Source of the DNA: Pseudomonas siliginis
GTDB lineage: Bacteria; Pseudomonadota; Gammaproteobacteria; Pseudomonadales; Pseudomonadaceae
Assembly (NCBI RefSeq): GCF_019145195.1
Contig: NZ_JAHSTW010000006.1
Span: 310,001-374,000 of the forward strand
Reading direction: 5' to 3'
DNA length: 64,000 nt
Made by a program: the position numbers and the translations under genes. Under the pieces are notes generated by a model that had not been told where the DNA came from, searched no databases, and saw only the letters and a list, made by a program, of their open reading frames with translations. Each line of letters opens with the position of its first letter. Position 1 is the stretch's first letter. Of the stretch, positions 32,787 to 41,680 are shown one piece after another.

Positions 32787-34457
32787 TTACAACTGATAAC
32801 TGAAACTGATGCTGTACCGAGGCTTGCGATTCAACGTGTCCAGCGCTTCATCCGACATGGCCTTCGCCACTTCCAGAGCGACGTTGTAGTACTTGGCATC
32901 GCCGAACCTCAGTCCGAGCGCGGTGGATGACAGGTTGTTGGCCGGCACCGGCAGTTGGTTGAACCAGCTGCGCGAGCGGTCGACGACGACGTAGGGTTGC
33001 AGGATGCGCACCCAGTTGCCGTCGCGGTTGAAGCTGTAGTTGACCTCGTAAGCCACGCCCCATCCCTTGTCGCCCGAGGCCTGGTCGTCGGGGTAGCCAC
33101 GGCCGAAGTTTTGCCCGCCGAATACGGCGCGTTCGCTGTCGGGCAAGGTGTCGTCGCTCCAGTACAGCGCCGCCGAGAGCACGCCTTGCCAGTTGTCGAG
33201 AAACTTGTCGCTCTGCACGCCGGACAGTCTGACGCGGAAGAAATCCAGGTCGATGTCGTCATAGTTGGTGCTCGCGCCGAGGCTGTCGAAGCCCTGGTAG
33301 ACGCCGGCACTGAGGATGCGCAGTTGGCGGGCGTCGGCCTTGCGCCAGTCGCCTTCGAAAGCCAGGGCGCGGACGTCGGTGCGCAGTTCGGTGCTGAAGG
33401 GAAAGTTGATGCCGTCATAGCGCGTCTTGTCGTCGACCGCATACAAGCGCGAGCCGGCGGTCAGCAGTTCGTTGGCGGAGGCGATCAGGGGCGTGCTGAA
33501 GCCGATCGAGTAGCGATCGTTTTCGCGGTGGGTACTCAGGCGTCCGCCACCGCCGACCAGCACTTCGGTGTCCGGGTCGGCGCGGTAACGCGAGGCCGAG
33601 ACGTTGAGTTGCGTGCCTTCGGTATCGAGGAACTGGCTGTAGTCGAGACGGTAGTAATGCTCTTTGTCGTCGCCCGGTGGGAACAGGCCGCTGAGGCTCA
33701 ACTGTTCGCCCATCGACGTCTGCGAATTGCTGCTGACACCGAGCAACGCCTGCGGGCCGTTACGGTTGTCTTCGGTGGTGCTCAGAGTGCTGGTGAACGG
33801 TTTGCGACTGGCCTGGGCAACCAGGGTGGTCGCGCCATCGGTGGTGCCCGGCGGTGGCACTTGCGCTTGAATCGTCACGCCGGGAATGCGGCTCATCAGC
33901 GTGGTGTAGCGCTCGAAGGTTTTGCGCGTCAGCGGGCGTTCGGCCTGGATTTTCGCGGCGAGTTTGTCGAGCAGGCCTTTGACCCGGCCGATGTCGCCCT
34001 GCATCTGAATATCGCGCACGTAGCCTTCGACCAGCACTACCCGCGCCACGCCGTCATCGAAGTTCTGTTGCGGCAGGAACGCATAGGACAACAGGTAGCC
34101 GTCCTGCTGATAACGACGGGTGATGTTGCGCGTGGCTTCGATCAGCTCGGCAAGGCTGGCCTGACGGCCGATCAGGGGCTTGTAGATTTCCGCGAGTTCG
34201 TTGAGCGGGTAAATCGTGCCGCCTTCGATCTGCACGGTCTTGAGGTTGACCTTGGTTTCCATCAGCAATGGCTGCGCGGCGGTCGCACCCGGGTCTGGCA
34301 CTTGCAGCGGCGCCGCGCTCGGCCGATAGGCGTCGGCGGGCAGGTTGGGTACGGGGAGGTTGCGGATGGTTTCGTTGCTGTTGAGAAAGCTGGGCAAGGT
34401 GTCGGCGAGGGCAGCGGAACTGAGGCTCAGGCACAGCAGGGATGCCAGTACGCGCAT
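32787..34457 (-). CDS. TpsB/ShlB-FhaC-type outer-membrane transporter
   Basis: The 556-aa product has a signal peptide (MRVLASLLCLSLSSAALA), POTRA-type domains (about residues 60-210; e.g. GGTIYPLNELAEIYKPLIGR) and a C-terminal 16-strand barrel with the conserved RAVFGGQNFGRGY motif (about 455) and final SFSYQL. TpsB proteins export a partner TpsA exoprotein across the outer membrane. No TpsA with an N-terminal TPS domain is seen nearby. The upstream neighbour encodes a collagen-like lipoprotein, and a rho-independent terminator lies between. The ATG at 34457 gives a proper signal peptide. Confidence 0.88.
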   Translation of the reverse strand: MRVLASLLCLSLSSAALADTLPSFLNSNETIRNLPVPNLPADAYRPSAAPLQVPDPGATAAQPLLMETKVNLKTVQIEGGTIYPLNELAEIYKPLIGRQASLAELIEATRNITRRYQQDGYLLSYAFLPQQNFDDGVARVVLVEGYVRDIQMQGDIGRVKGLLDKLAAKIQAERPLTRKTFERYTTLMSRIPGVTIQAQVPPPGTTDGATTLVAQASRKPFTSTLSTTEDNRNGPQALLGVSSNSQTSMGEQLSLSGLFPPGDDKEHYYRLDYSQFLDTEGTQLNVSASRYRADPDTEVLVGGGGRLSTHRENDRYSIGFSTPLIASANELLTAGSRLYAVDDKTRYDGINFPFSTELRTDVRALAFEGDWRKADARQLRILSAGVYQGFDSLGASTNYDDIDLDFFRVRLSGVQSDKFLDNWQGVLSAALYWSDDTLPDSERAVFGGQNFGRGYPDDQASGDKGWGVAYEVNYSFNRDGNWVRILQPYVVVDRSRSWFNQLPVPANNLSSTALGLRFGDAKYYNVALEVAKAMSDEALDTLNRKPRYSISFSYQL

Positions 34458-34503
34458 AGGACACTCCATGGTCAGAACACAGCACAGGGCAGATTTTTCC
34501 TTA

Positions 34504-34538
34504 GAAAAAAGGCGGAAGACTCGTGGGAATCTTCCGCC
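34504..34538 (-). terminator. Rho-independent terminator after the collagen-like gene
   Basis: On the minus strand GGCGGAAGA (34538-34530) pairs with TCTTCCGCC (34519-34511), followed by six T (34510-34505). It separates the collagen-like gene from the tpsB-like gene. Confidence 0.85.
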
Positions 34539-34591
34539 CTCAACCAAGCGTAGGCGCTGTAGGTAAGGCCGTCGAATCGGCCAGGTGCAAT

Positions 34592-36199
34592 TTAGCGTTT
34601 GTTGCCGCCCAGCGCGCCGGTCAGGCCGCCGAGTACCCCGCCCAAGCCACCGGTTGCCGTGCCGCCGCCAGTGGCAGTGCCGCTGTTGACCAGACCACCG
34701 ACCGCTGCCACGGTGCCGCCGACGTTGGTAACCAGACCGCCGACAGCAGTGGTGACCGGATTGTTGGTGGCGGCAATCGCTCCGCCGAGATTGCCGACGG
34801 CGGCGCCCACCTGATTTGTAAGACCAGCGACCGGAGTGCCGAGACCGGTAGCGGCGCCGACCTGTTGAGTGACAGTGGTGACCGCGCTGGTGACCGGATT
34901 GAGGCCCGCACCGACTGCGGCGCCGACACTGGCCAGCGGCGACGTGGTTGCAGTGATCGGCGTGCCTGAACCACCGAGTACGGTGTTGATCGACGCAATC
35001 GTGGTGCCCAGCCCGCCAGCGGTGACGCCGCCGGCACTGACCACGCCGCTGGTGCTGCCGGCATTCAGACCGCTGCCGACGTTGACCACGGCGCCACCCA
35101 CGGTTTGCAGCAGACCGGTGCCGCCCAGCCCGCCACCGATGCCGCCGATGCCGCCAGTACCCGAGCCAGTGCCATTGGACACCAGGCCACCCGCTTTGCC
35201 GACCGCCGTGCCGGTGTTGCTCAGGGCGCCGCCGAGGGTGTTGGTCAGGGCATTGCCGCTGCCTGCGCCGGTGACTTTGCCGCCAAGGCTGTTCACCGTG
35301 CCGCCCACTTTCGAGATCACCCCTTTGAGCGGATCACCCAGACCGGTGGCATCGCCGAGCTTGTCGGTGGTGCTTTCGACCATGGCGATCACCGGCACCA
35401 GGCCGCTGCCGACCTTGTTGGTCAACTGGCTGGTCGGGCCGCTGGTCAGTGAGGTGTTGAGGGTGTCGCCAAGCATGGTGACTTTTTCACCGATGCCATC
35501 GACCAGCGGCGCCACGCGGGTGACTACACCGCCAACGACGGGAACGCTACGGGTCGCGGTGTTGAGTTTGACGCTGAGGTCCGACACGCCGTCGCCAACA
35601 TCGGAAACCACGCCGCCAACCGAGGCCACGGTGGTGGTCAGGCCGTTGGGGTCAGTGGCCAGTTTGCCGATGCCATCAGTGACGCCATCGCCCAAGGTGC
35701 TGACCACGTTGCCGGTGGTGTTGGCCACGCTTTGCACGATGCCGCCAGCGACCGGAACAGTACTCAGTGAATCGCCGATCTGGCCGACGCCATCGCCGAC
35801 ACCGCTGACGGTTTTGCCGACATCCTGAACAAGTGTTGTGGTCACCAGCGAAGGTGCAGCGGGATTGGTCGGGTTGGTGGGATCGGTCGGGTCTGTCGGA
35901 TTGGTTGGGTTGGTCGGATCGGTGCCACCGCCGGTACCGCCAGTGCCGCCAGTGCCACCGGTTCCACCAGTGCCTGCGGTATCGCCGCCGGTGCCACCTG
36001 TACCGCCGGTGCCGGCAGTATCGCCGCCGGTTCCGCCGCCCGCGCCACCGCTGCCATCGGTGCCCGCCGTGCCGTCCGCCGTCGAGCTGCCCGAACTGCT
36101 GCGATGACCGCCACCGCCGCTGCTGCAGCCGACGAGGCCGACCGAAAGAATCAGTGCCAGCGCGATTGCCGATTTGGACCACATCACTTGAGTTTTCAT
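34592..36199 (-). CDS. Collagen-like, glycine-rich lipoprotein
   Basis: The 535-aa product has lipobox LVGC (AIALALILSVGLVGCSSGGG), a Gly/Thr-rich stretch of about 60 residues with GGTGGTGG runs, a Pro/Asn/Asp/Thr linker (DPTNPTNPTDPTDP), then about 400 residues of degenerate Gly/Val/Thr repeats (units like VGGVVSDVGDGVSDL) ending GGLGGVLGGLTGALGGNKR. It is the type annotated in Pseudomonas as collagen-like triple-helix repeat protein, probably a surface or matrix protein. No TPS domain is present, so being the cargo of the adjacent TpsB-like protein is uncertain. AGGA precedes the ATG. Confidence 0.75.
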   Translation of the reverse strand: MKTQVMWSKSAIALALILSVGLVGCSSGGGGHRSSSGSSTADGTAGTDGSGGAGGGTGGDTAGTGGTGGTGGDTAGTGGTGGTGGTGGTGGGTDPTNPTNPTDPTDPTNPTNPAAPSLVTTTLVQDVGKTVSGVGDGVGQIGDSLSTVPVAGGIVQSVANTTGNVVSTLGDGVTDGIGKLATDPNGLTTTVASVGGVVSDVGDGVSDLSVKLNTATRSVPVVGGVVTRVAPLVDGIGEKVTMLGDTLNTSLTSGPTSQLTNKVGSGLVPVIAMVESTTDKLGDATGLGDPLKGVISKVGGTVNSLGGKVTGAGSGNALTNTLGGALSNTGTAVGKAGGLVSNGTGSGTGGIGGIGGGLGGTGLLQTVGGAVVNVGSGLNAGSTSGVVSAGGVTAGGLGTTIASINTVLGGSGTPITATTSPLASVGAAVGAGLNPVTSAVTTVTQQVGAATGLGTPVAGLTNQVGAAVGNLGGAIAATNNPVTTAVGGLVTNVGGTVAAVGGLVNSGTATGGGTATGGLGGVLGGLTGALGGNKR

Positions 36200-36502
36200 G
36201 ATTGAGATTCCTGCACCTGTCACAACGTTACGTTGCCTTCGATGGCTCGCCGATCTGTCGTCGGCGATGCCTCGTCCGTGGCTGTAATCTCAGTCGAGGG
36301 CAGGTTTTTCACCATTCTCAAGTTGGTATTAACCCGTTTATATAGAGGGCTCGGCGCTATGCCGAAGGACTAATACCCCGGTAATAAACGGGCAAAAAAA
36401 AGCCTTGATATTCAAGGCTCGGTTTTTTGCAAAGCGGCGGGCAGGGCGCGGAAAAACTTAAGTGATATATACACAATTAACGGGTTTTTCCGCCCCGCCA
36501 GA
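36200..36502. other. Gap upstream of the collagen-like gene
   Basis: About 300 AT-richer bases hold the leader and promoter of the collagen-like gene and a terminator (36401-36419). I see no gene. Confidence 0.6.
36392..36419 (-). terminator. Rho-independent terminator after the MaoC gene
   Basis: AGCCTTGA (36401-36408) and TCAAGGCT (36412-36419) form an 8-bp stem with a 3-nt loop; on the minus strand it is followed by eight T (36400-36393). A shorter T-run on the plus side makes it possibly bidirectional. Confidence 0.88.
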
Positions 36503-37357
36503 TCAGGCGATCGGTTGCCACTGACCGACCATATGTTCCAGGTCGCCGGCACCGATCAGACGCAACTCACCGCTGGAGCCCGCGGCACTGGCCAGCAATA
36601 TCACTTCACTGGGCAGGCGCACCGGTTTGCGAAAGTGCACGGCGATTTCCAGGTTGGCTTTGGGCAGGTGATCGGAGAGTGCCGCCAGTGTCCGCGCCTT
36701 GTTCCCGAGTCCATGGGCAATCGCGGTGGGAAAACCGAACAGTTTGGCGCTCGCTGCACTGAGGTGAATCGGGTTGTAGTCGCCGGAGACTTTCGCATAC
36801 TGGCGACCGATATCAGCAGGTGCAGTCCAGCGCGCCACTTCGAGCAAATCCTGTGACGGCTGCCAATCCTGAGCCAGCGCCTCGCCCTCGAGTTTCACCC
36901 CGCGACAGAGCATCTGGCTTTCGGCTTCCCACAGCGGCCCAAGCTGATCGTCGAGGGTGGTCAACAGATCGAACGTCGCGCCCTTGGCATGTGGTTGCAG
37001 GTTGTGCACACGCACGCTGACTTGCGCGCGACTGATCGCGCCCATTGGCCGCAACACGCGGATGCGGTTGCTCAGGTGAATCAGCCCCAGCAGCGGGAAC
37101 GGAAAGTCCCTGGCCGTGAGCAATTGCATCTGCAAGGCGAAGGCGAGGATGTGTGGATAGGTCGGCGGCAGCAGGCCGTCATCGACGAAACCGCAGACCT
37201 TGCGATAGGCCGTCAGCCGTTTGCTGTCGATATCGACCCAGCAGCGCAGGCCGCTGTCGGGCAGTTGCGTACCGGTGATTTTGCGTCGCGTCGCTGCGCG
37301 CGAGTACAGCGCGGGCAGACTCGGTTCGCGATCCAGCGTGTGCCATTCGATGCTCAT
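36503..37357 (-). CDS. MaoC-like (R)-specific enoyl hydratase/dehydratase
   Basis: The 284-aa product starts MSIEWHTLDREPSLPALYSR. The C-terminal half has the hot-dog hydratase signature: YAKVSGDYNPIHLS (Asp and His catalytic, about residue 190) and AIAHGLGNKARTLAALSDHL. The N-terminal half is a second, degenerate hot-dog repeat (ILAFALQMQLLTARDFPFPL), as in two-domain MaoC proteins. It would hydrate or dehydrate 2-enoyl/3-hydroxyacyl thioesters. It starts 2 nt after the FabG-like stop, so the two act together in acyl-chain metabolism. Confidence 0.85.
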   Translation of the reverse strand: MSIEWHTLDREPSLPALYSRAATRRKITGTQLPDSGLRCWVDIDSKRLTAYRKVCGFVDDGLLPPTYPHILAFALQMQLLTARDFPFPLLGLIHLSNRIRVLRPMGAISRAQVSVRVHNLQPHAKGATFDLLTTLDDQLGPLWEAESQMLCRGVKLEGEALAQDWQPSQDLLEVARWTAPADIGRQYAKVSGDYNPIHLSAASAKLFGFPTAIAHGLGNKARTLAALSDHLPKANLEIAVHFRKPVRLPSEVILLASAAGSSGELRLIGAGDLEHMVGQWQPIA

Positions 37358-37359
37358 GC

Positions 37360-38712
37360 TCAAGCCCCCAGAACGCTTTGCCCACAGACCCGCAACGCCT
37401 GCCCGGTGAACGCGCCCGTGCCCGGTTGCGCCAGCCACGCCACGGCTTCGGCGACGTCTTGCGGCAAGCCGCCCTGGCCCAGCGAACTCATGCGCCGCCC
37501 GGCTTCGCGCAGGCCGAACGGAATGTGCGCAGTCATTTGCGTTTCGATGAAACCGGGGGCGACGGCGTTAATGCTGATGCCGCGTTCCAGCAGCGTCGGC
37601 GCCCAGGCCTGGGCCAGACCGATCAGGCCAGCCTTGCTCGCCGCGTAATTGGTCTGCCCGCGATTGCCGGCGATGCCGCTGATCGAGGCAAGCAGGACCA
37701 CCCGTGCGTTGTCGCGCAGGGTGCCGCTGTCGAGCAGCGCCTTGGTCAGCACCTGCGGCGCGTTGAGGTTGACGGCCAGCACCGCGTCCCAGAATTCCGG
37801 GGTCATGTTGGCCAGGGTTTTGTCACGGGTGATGCCGGCGTTGTGCACGAGGATGTCGAGGCCGTCGGGCAGCTGCTCAATCAATTGCGCGGCGGCGTCA
37901 TCGGCGCAGATATCGAGGGTGATCGCCCGGCCGCCGAGGCGCGCGGCGAGGGCCTCAAGGTCGGTCTTGGCTGGCGGTACGTCGAGGAGGATCACCTCGG
38001 CGCCATCACGGGCCAGGGTTTCGGCAATCGACGCGCCGATGCCGCGCGCGGCACCGGTGACCAGCGCCTTGCGCCCGGCCAGCGGGCGGGTCCAGTCAGT
38101 GACTGGCGTAGCGCACGCGGTCAGGCGAATTACCTGACCGGACACGAATGCACTTTTCGGCGAGAGGAAGAATCGCAGCGGGCCTTCCAGTTGATCTTCG
38201 GCACCTTCGCCGACGTAGATCAGCTGCAAGGTGCCACCGCCGCGCAGCTCTTTGGCCAGCGAGCGCGAGAAGCCTTCGAGTGCTCGCTGCGCACTGGAGG
38301 CGAACGGATCACCCAGGCTTTCCGGCGCGCGGCCGAGGATGACCAGATGCGCGCTATGGTCGAGGTTCTTCATCAATGGCTGAAAGAATTCGCGCAGTTG
38401 CTTGAGCTGGTCGGTGTGTTGCAGAGCGCTGGCGTCGAACACCACCGCTTTGAGTTTCGGCCCGTGGCCGGGGATCCATGCAGTGGCCAGCGAGGGCTCG
38501 GTGCCGTAGCTGTAGATTGCATCGGTCAAGCGGTTGGCAAACCCGCTGATCCGTTCGGCCAGCGGCCCGCCACCGATCAACAGGGCGCCCTCGATCGGCC
38601 GCAGACGCCCCGCCTGCCAGCGTTCCAGCCGCACCGGCGACGGCAGGCCCAAGGCCCCGACCAGACGATGGCCGAAGGATGAGTTGGCGAAGTCGATATA
38701 GCGGTCAGACAT
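37360..38712 (-). CDS. fabG: High-molecular-weight FabG (FabG4-type) 3-oxoacyl reductase
   Basis: The 450-aa product is about twice the normal FabG size: an N-terminal degenerate flavodoxin-like domain (residues about 1-205) plus a C-terminal SDR domain with cofactor motif TGAARGIG (about 219), NAGITRD (about 293), Ser in LLASISGIAGN and Tyr-x3-Lys in TNYAASKAG (about 357). Such enzymes reduce 3-oxoacyl-CoA/ACP with NAD(P)H. It forms an operon with the MaoC gene and is divergent from a thiolase gene; together they could run a (reverse) beta-oxidation-like cycle. Confidence 0.88.
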   Translation of the reverse strand: MSDRYIDFANSSFGHRLVGALGLPSPVRLERWQAGRLRPIEGALLIGGGPLAERISGFANRLTDAIYSYGTEPSLATAWIPGHGPKLKAVVFDASALQHTDQLKQLREFFQPLMKNLDHSAHLVILGRAPESLGDPFASSAQRALEGFSRSLAKELRGGGTLQLIYVGEGAEDQLEGPLRFFLSPKSAFVSGQVIRLTACATPVTDWTRPLAGRKALVTGAARGIGASIAETLARDGAEVILLDVPPAKTDLEALAARLGGRAITLDICADDAAAQLIEQLPDGLDILVHNAGITRDKTLANMTPEFWDAVLAVNLNAPQVLTKALLDSGTLRDNARVVLLASISGIAGNRGQTNYAASKAGLIGLAQAWAPTLLERGISINAVAPGFIETQMTAHIPFGLREAGRRMSSLGQGGLPQDVAEAVAWLAQPGTGAFTGQALRVCGQSVLGA

Positions 38713-38821
38713 GGAACGCTCTCCAGAAGTTGGGGTTCAAAGTGTGGACTGTCCACGGCAATCAATCGTTCGATCGGCGCAATAAGGCCTACGCTGGTTT
38801 AGCAGAGTAGACCACTGACCC

Positions 38822-38911
38822 TGTGGGAGCGGGCTTGCCCGCGATGGCGGAGTGTCAGCCGCTGAAGGGTTGGAAATGCCGCCCCCATCGCTGGCAAGCC
38901 AGCTCCCACAG
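38822..38911. repeat. REPIN with variant cores
   Basis: Forward REP with core GAGCGGGCTTGCCCGC (from 38822) faces an inverted REP with core GCTGGCAAGCCAGC (to 38911), i.e. two different subtypes, in the divergent fabG-thiolase promoter region. Confidence 0.85.
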
Positions 38912-38949
38912 GTTTCCATGTGAATCCGCAAATTCCACAGGAGTTATCC

Positions 38950-40227
38950 ATGACCCAGCTGCGCCGCGTCGCGATCATCGGCGGTAACCGCATCCCTTTC
39001 GCCCGCTCCAACGGGCCGTACGCCTCGGCCAGCAATCAGGCGATGCTCACCGCCGCGCTGGAAGGCCTGATCGAGCGCTACAACCTGCACGGCCAGCGCA
39101 TCGGCGAGGTGGTGGCAGGCGCGGTGCTTAAATTGTCACGGGATATGAACCTGACCCGCGAATGTGTGCTCGGCTCGCGCTTGTCTCCGACGACGCCGGC
39201 CTATGACATCCAGCAAGCCTGCGGCACCGGTCTGGAAGCGGCGCTGCTGGTGGCGAATAAAATCGCGCTCGGCCAGATCGACTGCGGCATCGCTGGCGGC
39301 GTCGACACCACTTCCGATGCGCCGATCAGCGTCAGCGAAGGCCTGCGCAGGATTCTTCTACAGGCCAACCGCGCCAAGAGCACCGGCGACAAACTGAAAA
39401 CCCTTTTGCAGTTGCGCGCCCGGCATCTGATTCCCGAATTCCCGCGCAACGGCGAGCCACGTACTGGCCTGTCCATGGGCGAGCACTGTGAGCTGATGGC
39501 GCAGACCTGGAATATTCCCCGCGAAGAACAGGATCAACTGGCCCTCGAAAGCCACCACAAACTCGCCGCTTCCTACGGCGAAGGCTGGCACAACGATCTG
39601 ATGACGCCATTCCTCGGCCTGACCCGCGACAACAATCTGCGCCCGGACCTTACCCTGGAAAAACTCGCCACGCTGAAACCGGCCTTCGAGAAAAGCGCCA
39701 AGGGCACGCTGACGGCCGGCAATTCCACGCCGCTCACCGATGGCGCTTCGGTGGTGTTGCTGGGAAGTGAGGAATGGGCCAAAGCGCGCGGCTTGCCGAT
39801 CCTCGCTTATCTGCGCGACGGCGAGGCGGCGGCGGTGGATTTCGTCAACGGTGCCGAGGGCCTGCTGATGGCGCCGGTGTATGCCGTGCCACGCTTGCTG
39901 GCGCGCAATGGGCTGACGTTGCAGGATTTTGATTACTACGAAATTCACGAAGCCTTCGCCGCGCAAGTGCTGTGCACGCTCAAGGCCTGGGAAGATCCCG
40001 AATACTGCAAAACCCGCTTGGGGCTCGACGCACCGCTGGGTTCGATTGATCGCAGTCGGCTTAACGTCAAAGGCAGTTCGCTGGCGGCGGGGCATCCGTT
40101 CGCCGCGACGGGCGGGCGCATTGTCGCGAACCTGGCCAAACTGCTGGATGCGGCGGGCAAGGGGCGAGGGTTGATTTCGATCTGTGCGGCGGGCGGGCAG
40201 GGTGTCACCGCGATCATTGAACGCTAA
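38950..40227 (+). CDS. Acetyl-CoA C-acetyltransferase (thiolase, FadI-like)
   Basis: The 425-aa product starts MTQLRRVAIIGGNRIPF at 38950, with CAGGAG upstream. The catalytic Cys lies in DIQQACGTGLEAAL (about residue 95), His in YYEIHEAFAAQ (about 340) and the second Cys in SICAAGGQGV (about 415); GHPFAATGGRI is also typical. Thiolases cleave or form 3-oxoacyl-CoA. Divergent from the FabG/MaoC operon, which supplies the matching reductase and hydratase. Confidence 0.9.
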   Translation: MTQLRRVAIIGGNRIPFARSNGPYASASNQAMLTAALEGLIERYNLHGQRIGEVVAGAVLKLSRDMNLTRECVLGSRLSPTTPAYDIQQACGTGLEAALLVANKIALGQIDCGIAGGVDTTSDAPISVSEGLRRILLQANRAKSTGDKLKTLLQLRARHLIPEFPRNGEPRTGLSMGEHCELMAQTWNIPREEQDQLALESHHKLAASYGEGWHNDLMTPFLGLTRDNNLRPDLTLEKLATLKPAFEKSAKGTLTAGNSTPLTDGASVVLLGSEEWAKARGLPILAYLRDGEAAAVDFVNGAEGLLMAPVYAVPRLLARNGLTLQDFDYYEIHEAFAAQVLCTLKAWEDPEYCKTRLGLDAPLGSIDRSRLNVKGSSLAAGHPFAATGGRIVANLAKLLDAAGKGRGLISICAAGGQGVTAIIER

Positions 40228-40559
40228 GCAGTATTCCAATGTGGGAGCGAGCCTGCTCGCGAAGGCGCCGTGTCAGTCGCCATCATTCTCTGCTGACAGA
40301 GCGCTTTCGCGAGCAGGCTCGCTCCCACAGGGGCTCCGGTGCATGTGTATGTCAGATTCTGTCGCAAATGCCCTTGCCGACCGATACCAATCAATGCCAC
40401 GGTCTCGGCTATGATTCGCCCGGGTCGCTGCGATTGATCCGGCACAGTGTGTGCATCCTCAAGGTTCACAGGTCGGCAACCCCTCCCCGTCGGGCGAGGA
40501 TTGCCGTATAACGAGTGACATTCGCGTGTTTGGTAATAAAGGACCCACAATAAAAGCTG
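40228..40559. other. Gap between thiolase and RIO kinase genes
   Basis: It contains one REPIN (40240-40330) and about 230 bp of leader before the kinase gene, with a small hairpin CCTCCCCGTC/GGGCGAGG near 40484. No further gene is seen. Confidence 0.6.
40240..40330. repeat. REPIN
   Basis: Forward REP from 40240 and inverted REP to 40330, about 42 nt apart. Confidence 0.9.
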
Positions 40560-41456
40560 ATGAAGACTCCAAAACGCATTGAACCCCTGATCGAGGACGG
40601 TCTGGTCGACGAAGTGCTGCGCCCACTGATGAGTGGCAAAGAGGCAGCTGTTTATGTAGTGCGCTGCGGCAATCAGTTACGTTGCGCCAAGGTCTACAAG
40701 GAGGCGAATAAACGCAGTTTCCGCCAGGCGGCCGAGTATCAGGAAGGCCGCAAGGTTCGTAACAGCCGTCAGGCGCGGGCCATGGCGAAGGGGTCCAAGT
40801 TCGGTCGCAAAGAGACCGAAGACGCCTGGCAGAACGCCGAAGTGGCGGCGCTGTTCCGTCTGGCCGGCGCCGGTGTGCGAGTGCCCAAACCCTATGACTT
40901 CCTCGACGGCGTGCTGTTGATGGAGCTGGTGGCCGACGAATTCGGCGACGCCGCGCCGCGTCTGAACGACGTGGTACTGGAGCCGGATCAGGCGCGCGAG
41001 TATCACGCGTTCCTGATTTCGCAGATCGTGCTGATGTTGTGTACCGGTCTGGTGCACGGTGACCTCTCCGAGTTCAACGTGCTGCTGACCCCGACCGGCC
41101 CGGTCATCATCGACCTGCCCCAGGCAGTCGACGCTGCGGGCAACAACCACGCGTTCAGCATGCTCGAGCGTGACGTTGGCAACATGGCTTCGTACTTCGG
41201 CCGTTTCGCGCCGGAATTGAAGAAGACCAAGTACGCCAAGGAAATGTGGGCGTTGTACGAAGCCGGCACCTTGCACCCGAACAGTGTGCTGACCGGCGAG
41301 TTCGACGATCCGGAAGACCTGGCCGATGTTGGCGGGGTGTTGCGCGAAATCGAAGCGGCGCGCCTCGACGAGGAACGCAAGCAAGCCATTCGCGCGGCGG
41401 ACGACGCGCCGAAAGGCAAACCCGAAGAACCGCCTCCACCGCCGTGGATGCAGTGA
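40560..41456 (+). CDS. RIO1-family serine protein kinase
   Basis: The 298-aa product has the RIO fold: P-loop-like start MSGKEAAVYVVRCG (about residue 24-37), Lys in CAKVYKEANKRSFR, catalytic loop LVHGDLSEFNVLL (Asp near 168) and the metal-binding IIDLPQAVDA (about 182). The tail is Pro-rich (KPEEPPPPPWMQ). It corresponds to PA4780-type RIO proteins, cytosolic kinases of unknown target in bacteria. It is followed by a strong terminator. Confidence 0.9.
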   Translation: MKTPKRIEPLIEDGLVDEVLRPLMSGKEAAVYVVRCGNQLRCAKVYKEANKRSFRQAAEYQEGRKVRNSRQARAMAKGSKFGRKETEDAWQNAEVAALFRLAGAGVRVPKPYDFLDGVLLMELVADEFGDAAPRLNDVVLEPDQAREYHAFLISQIVLMLCTGLVHGDLSEFNVLLTPTGPVIIDLPQAVDAAGNNHAFSMLERDVGNMASYFGRFAPELKKTKYAKEMWALYEAGTLHPNSVLTGEFDDPEDLADVGGVLREIEAARLDEERKQAIRAADDAPKGKPEEPPPPPWMQ

Positions 41457-41469
41457 TCGCGTGATGAAA

Positions 41470-41493
41470 AACCCGGCTTCGGCCGGGTTTTTT
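41470..41493 (+). terminator. Rho-independent terminator after RIO kinase gene
   Basis: AACCCGGC-ttcg-GCCGGGTT followed by a T-run (stem of 8 bp with a stable UUCG loop). Confidence 0.95.
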
Positions 41494-41525
41494 GTGCCTG
41501 CGCATTCCAGAACCAGCGAAACACC

Positions 41526-41613
41526 TGTGGGAGCGAGCCTGCTCGCGAAGGCGGTATGTCAGTCACCGATAACGGTGGTTCAAATGCCTTTCGCAAGCAG
41601 GCTCGCTCCCACA
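41526..41613. repeat. REPIN
   Basis: Forward REP from 41526 and inverted REP to 41613; the second has GCAAGCAGGC instead of GCGAGCAGGC. Confidence 0.88.
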
Positions 41614-41680
41614 AGAGATATTGGTGTTGCTGAAAGTTGTATGGGAATCTGGCCTGCCTTCGCACACTCAAGGACTGAAT

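Noticed and set aside
32955..34553. A 532-codon plus-strand open frame opposite the tpsB-like gene
   Set aside because: Antisense shadow; no signal peptide, no domain, while the minus strand has a complete TpsB protein.
35838..36201. Plus-strand frames opposite the collagen-like gene
   Set aside because: Pro/Arg-rich shadows of Gly codons; the minus strand has a lipoprotein signal and a ribosome site.
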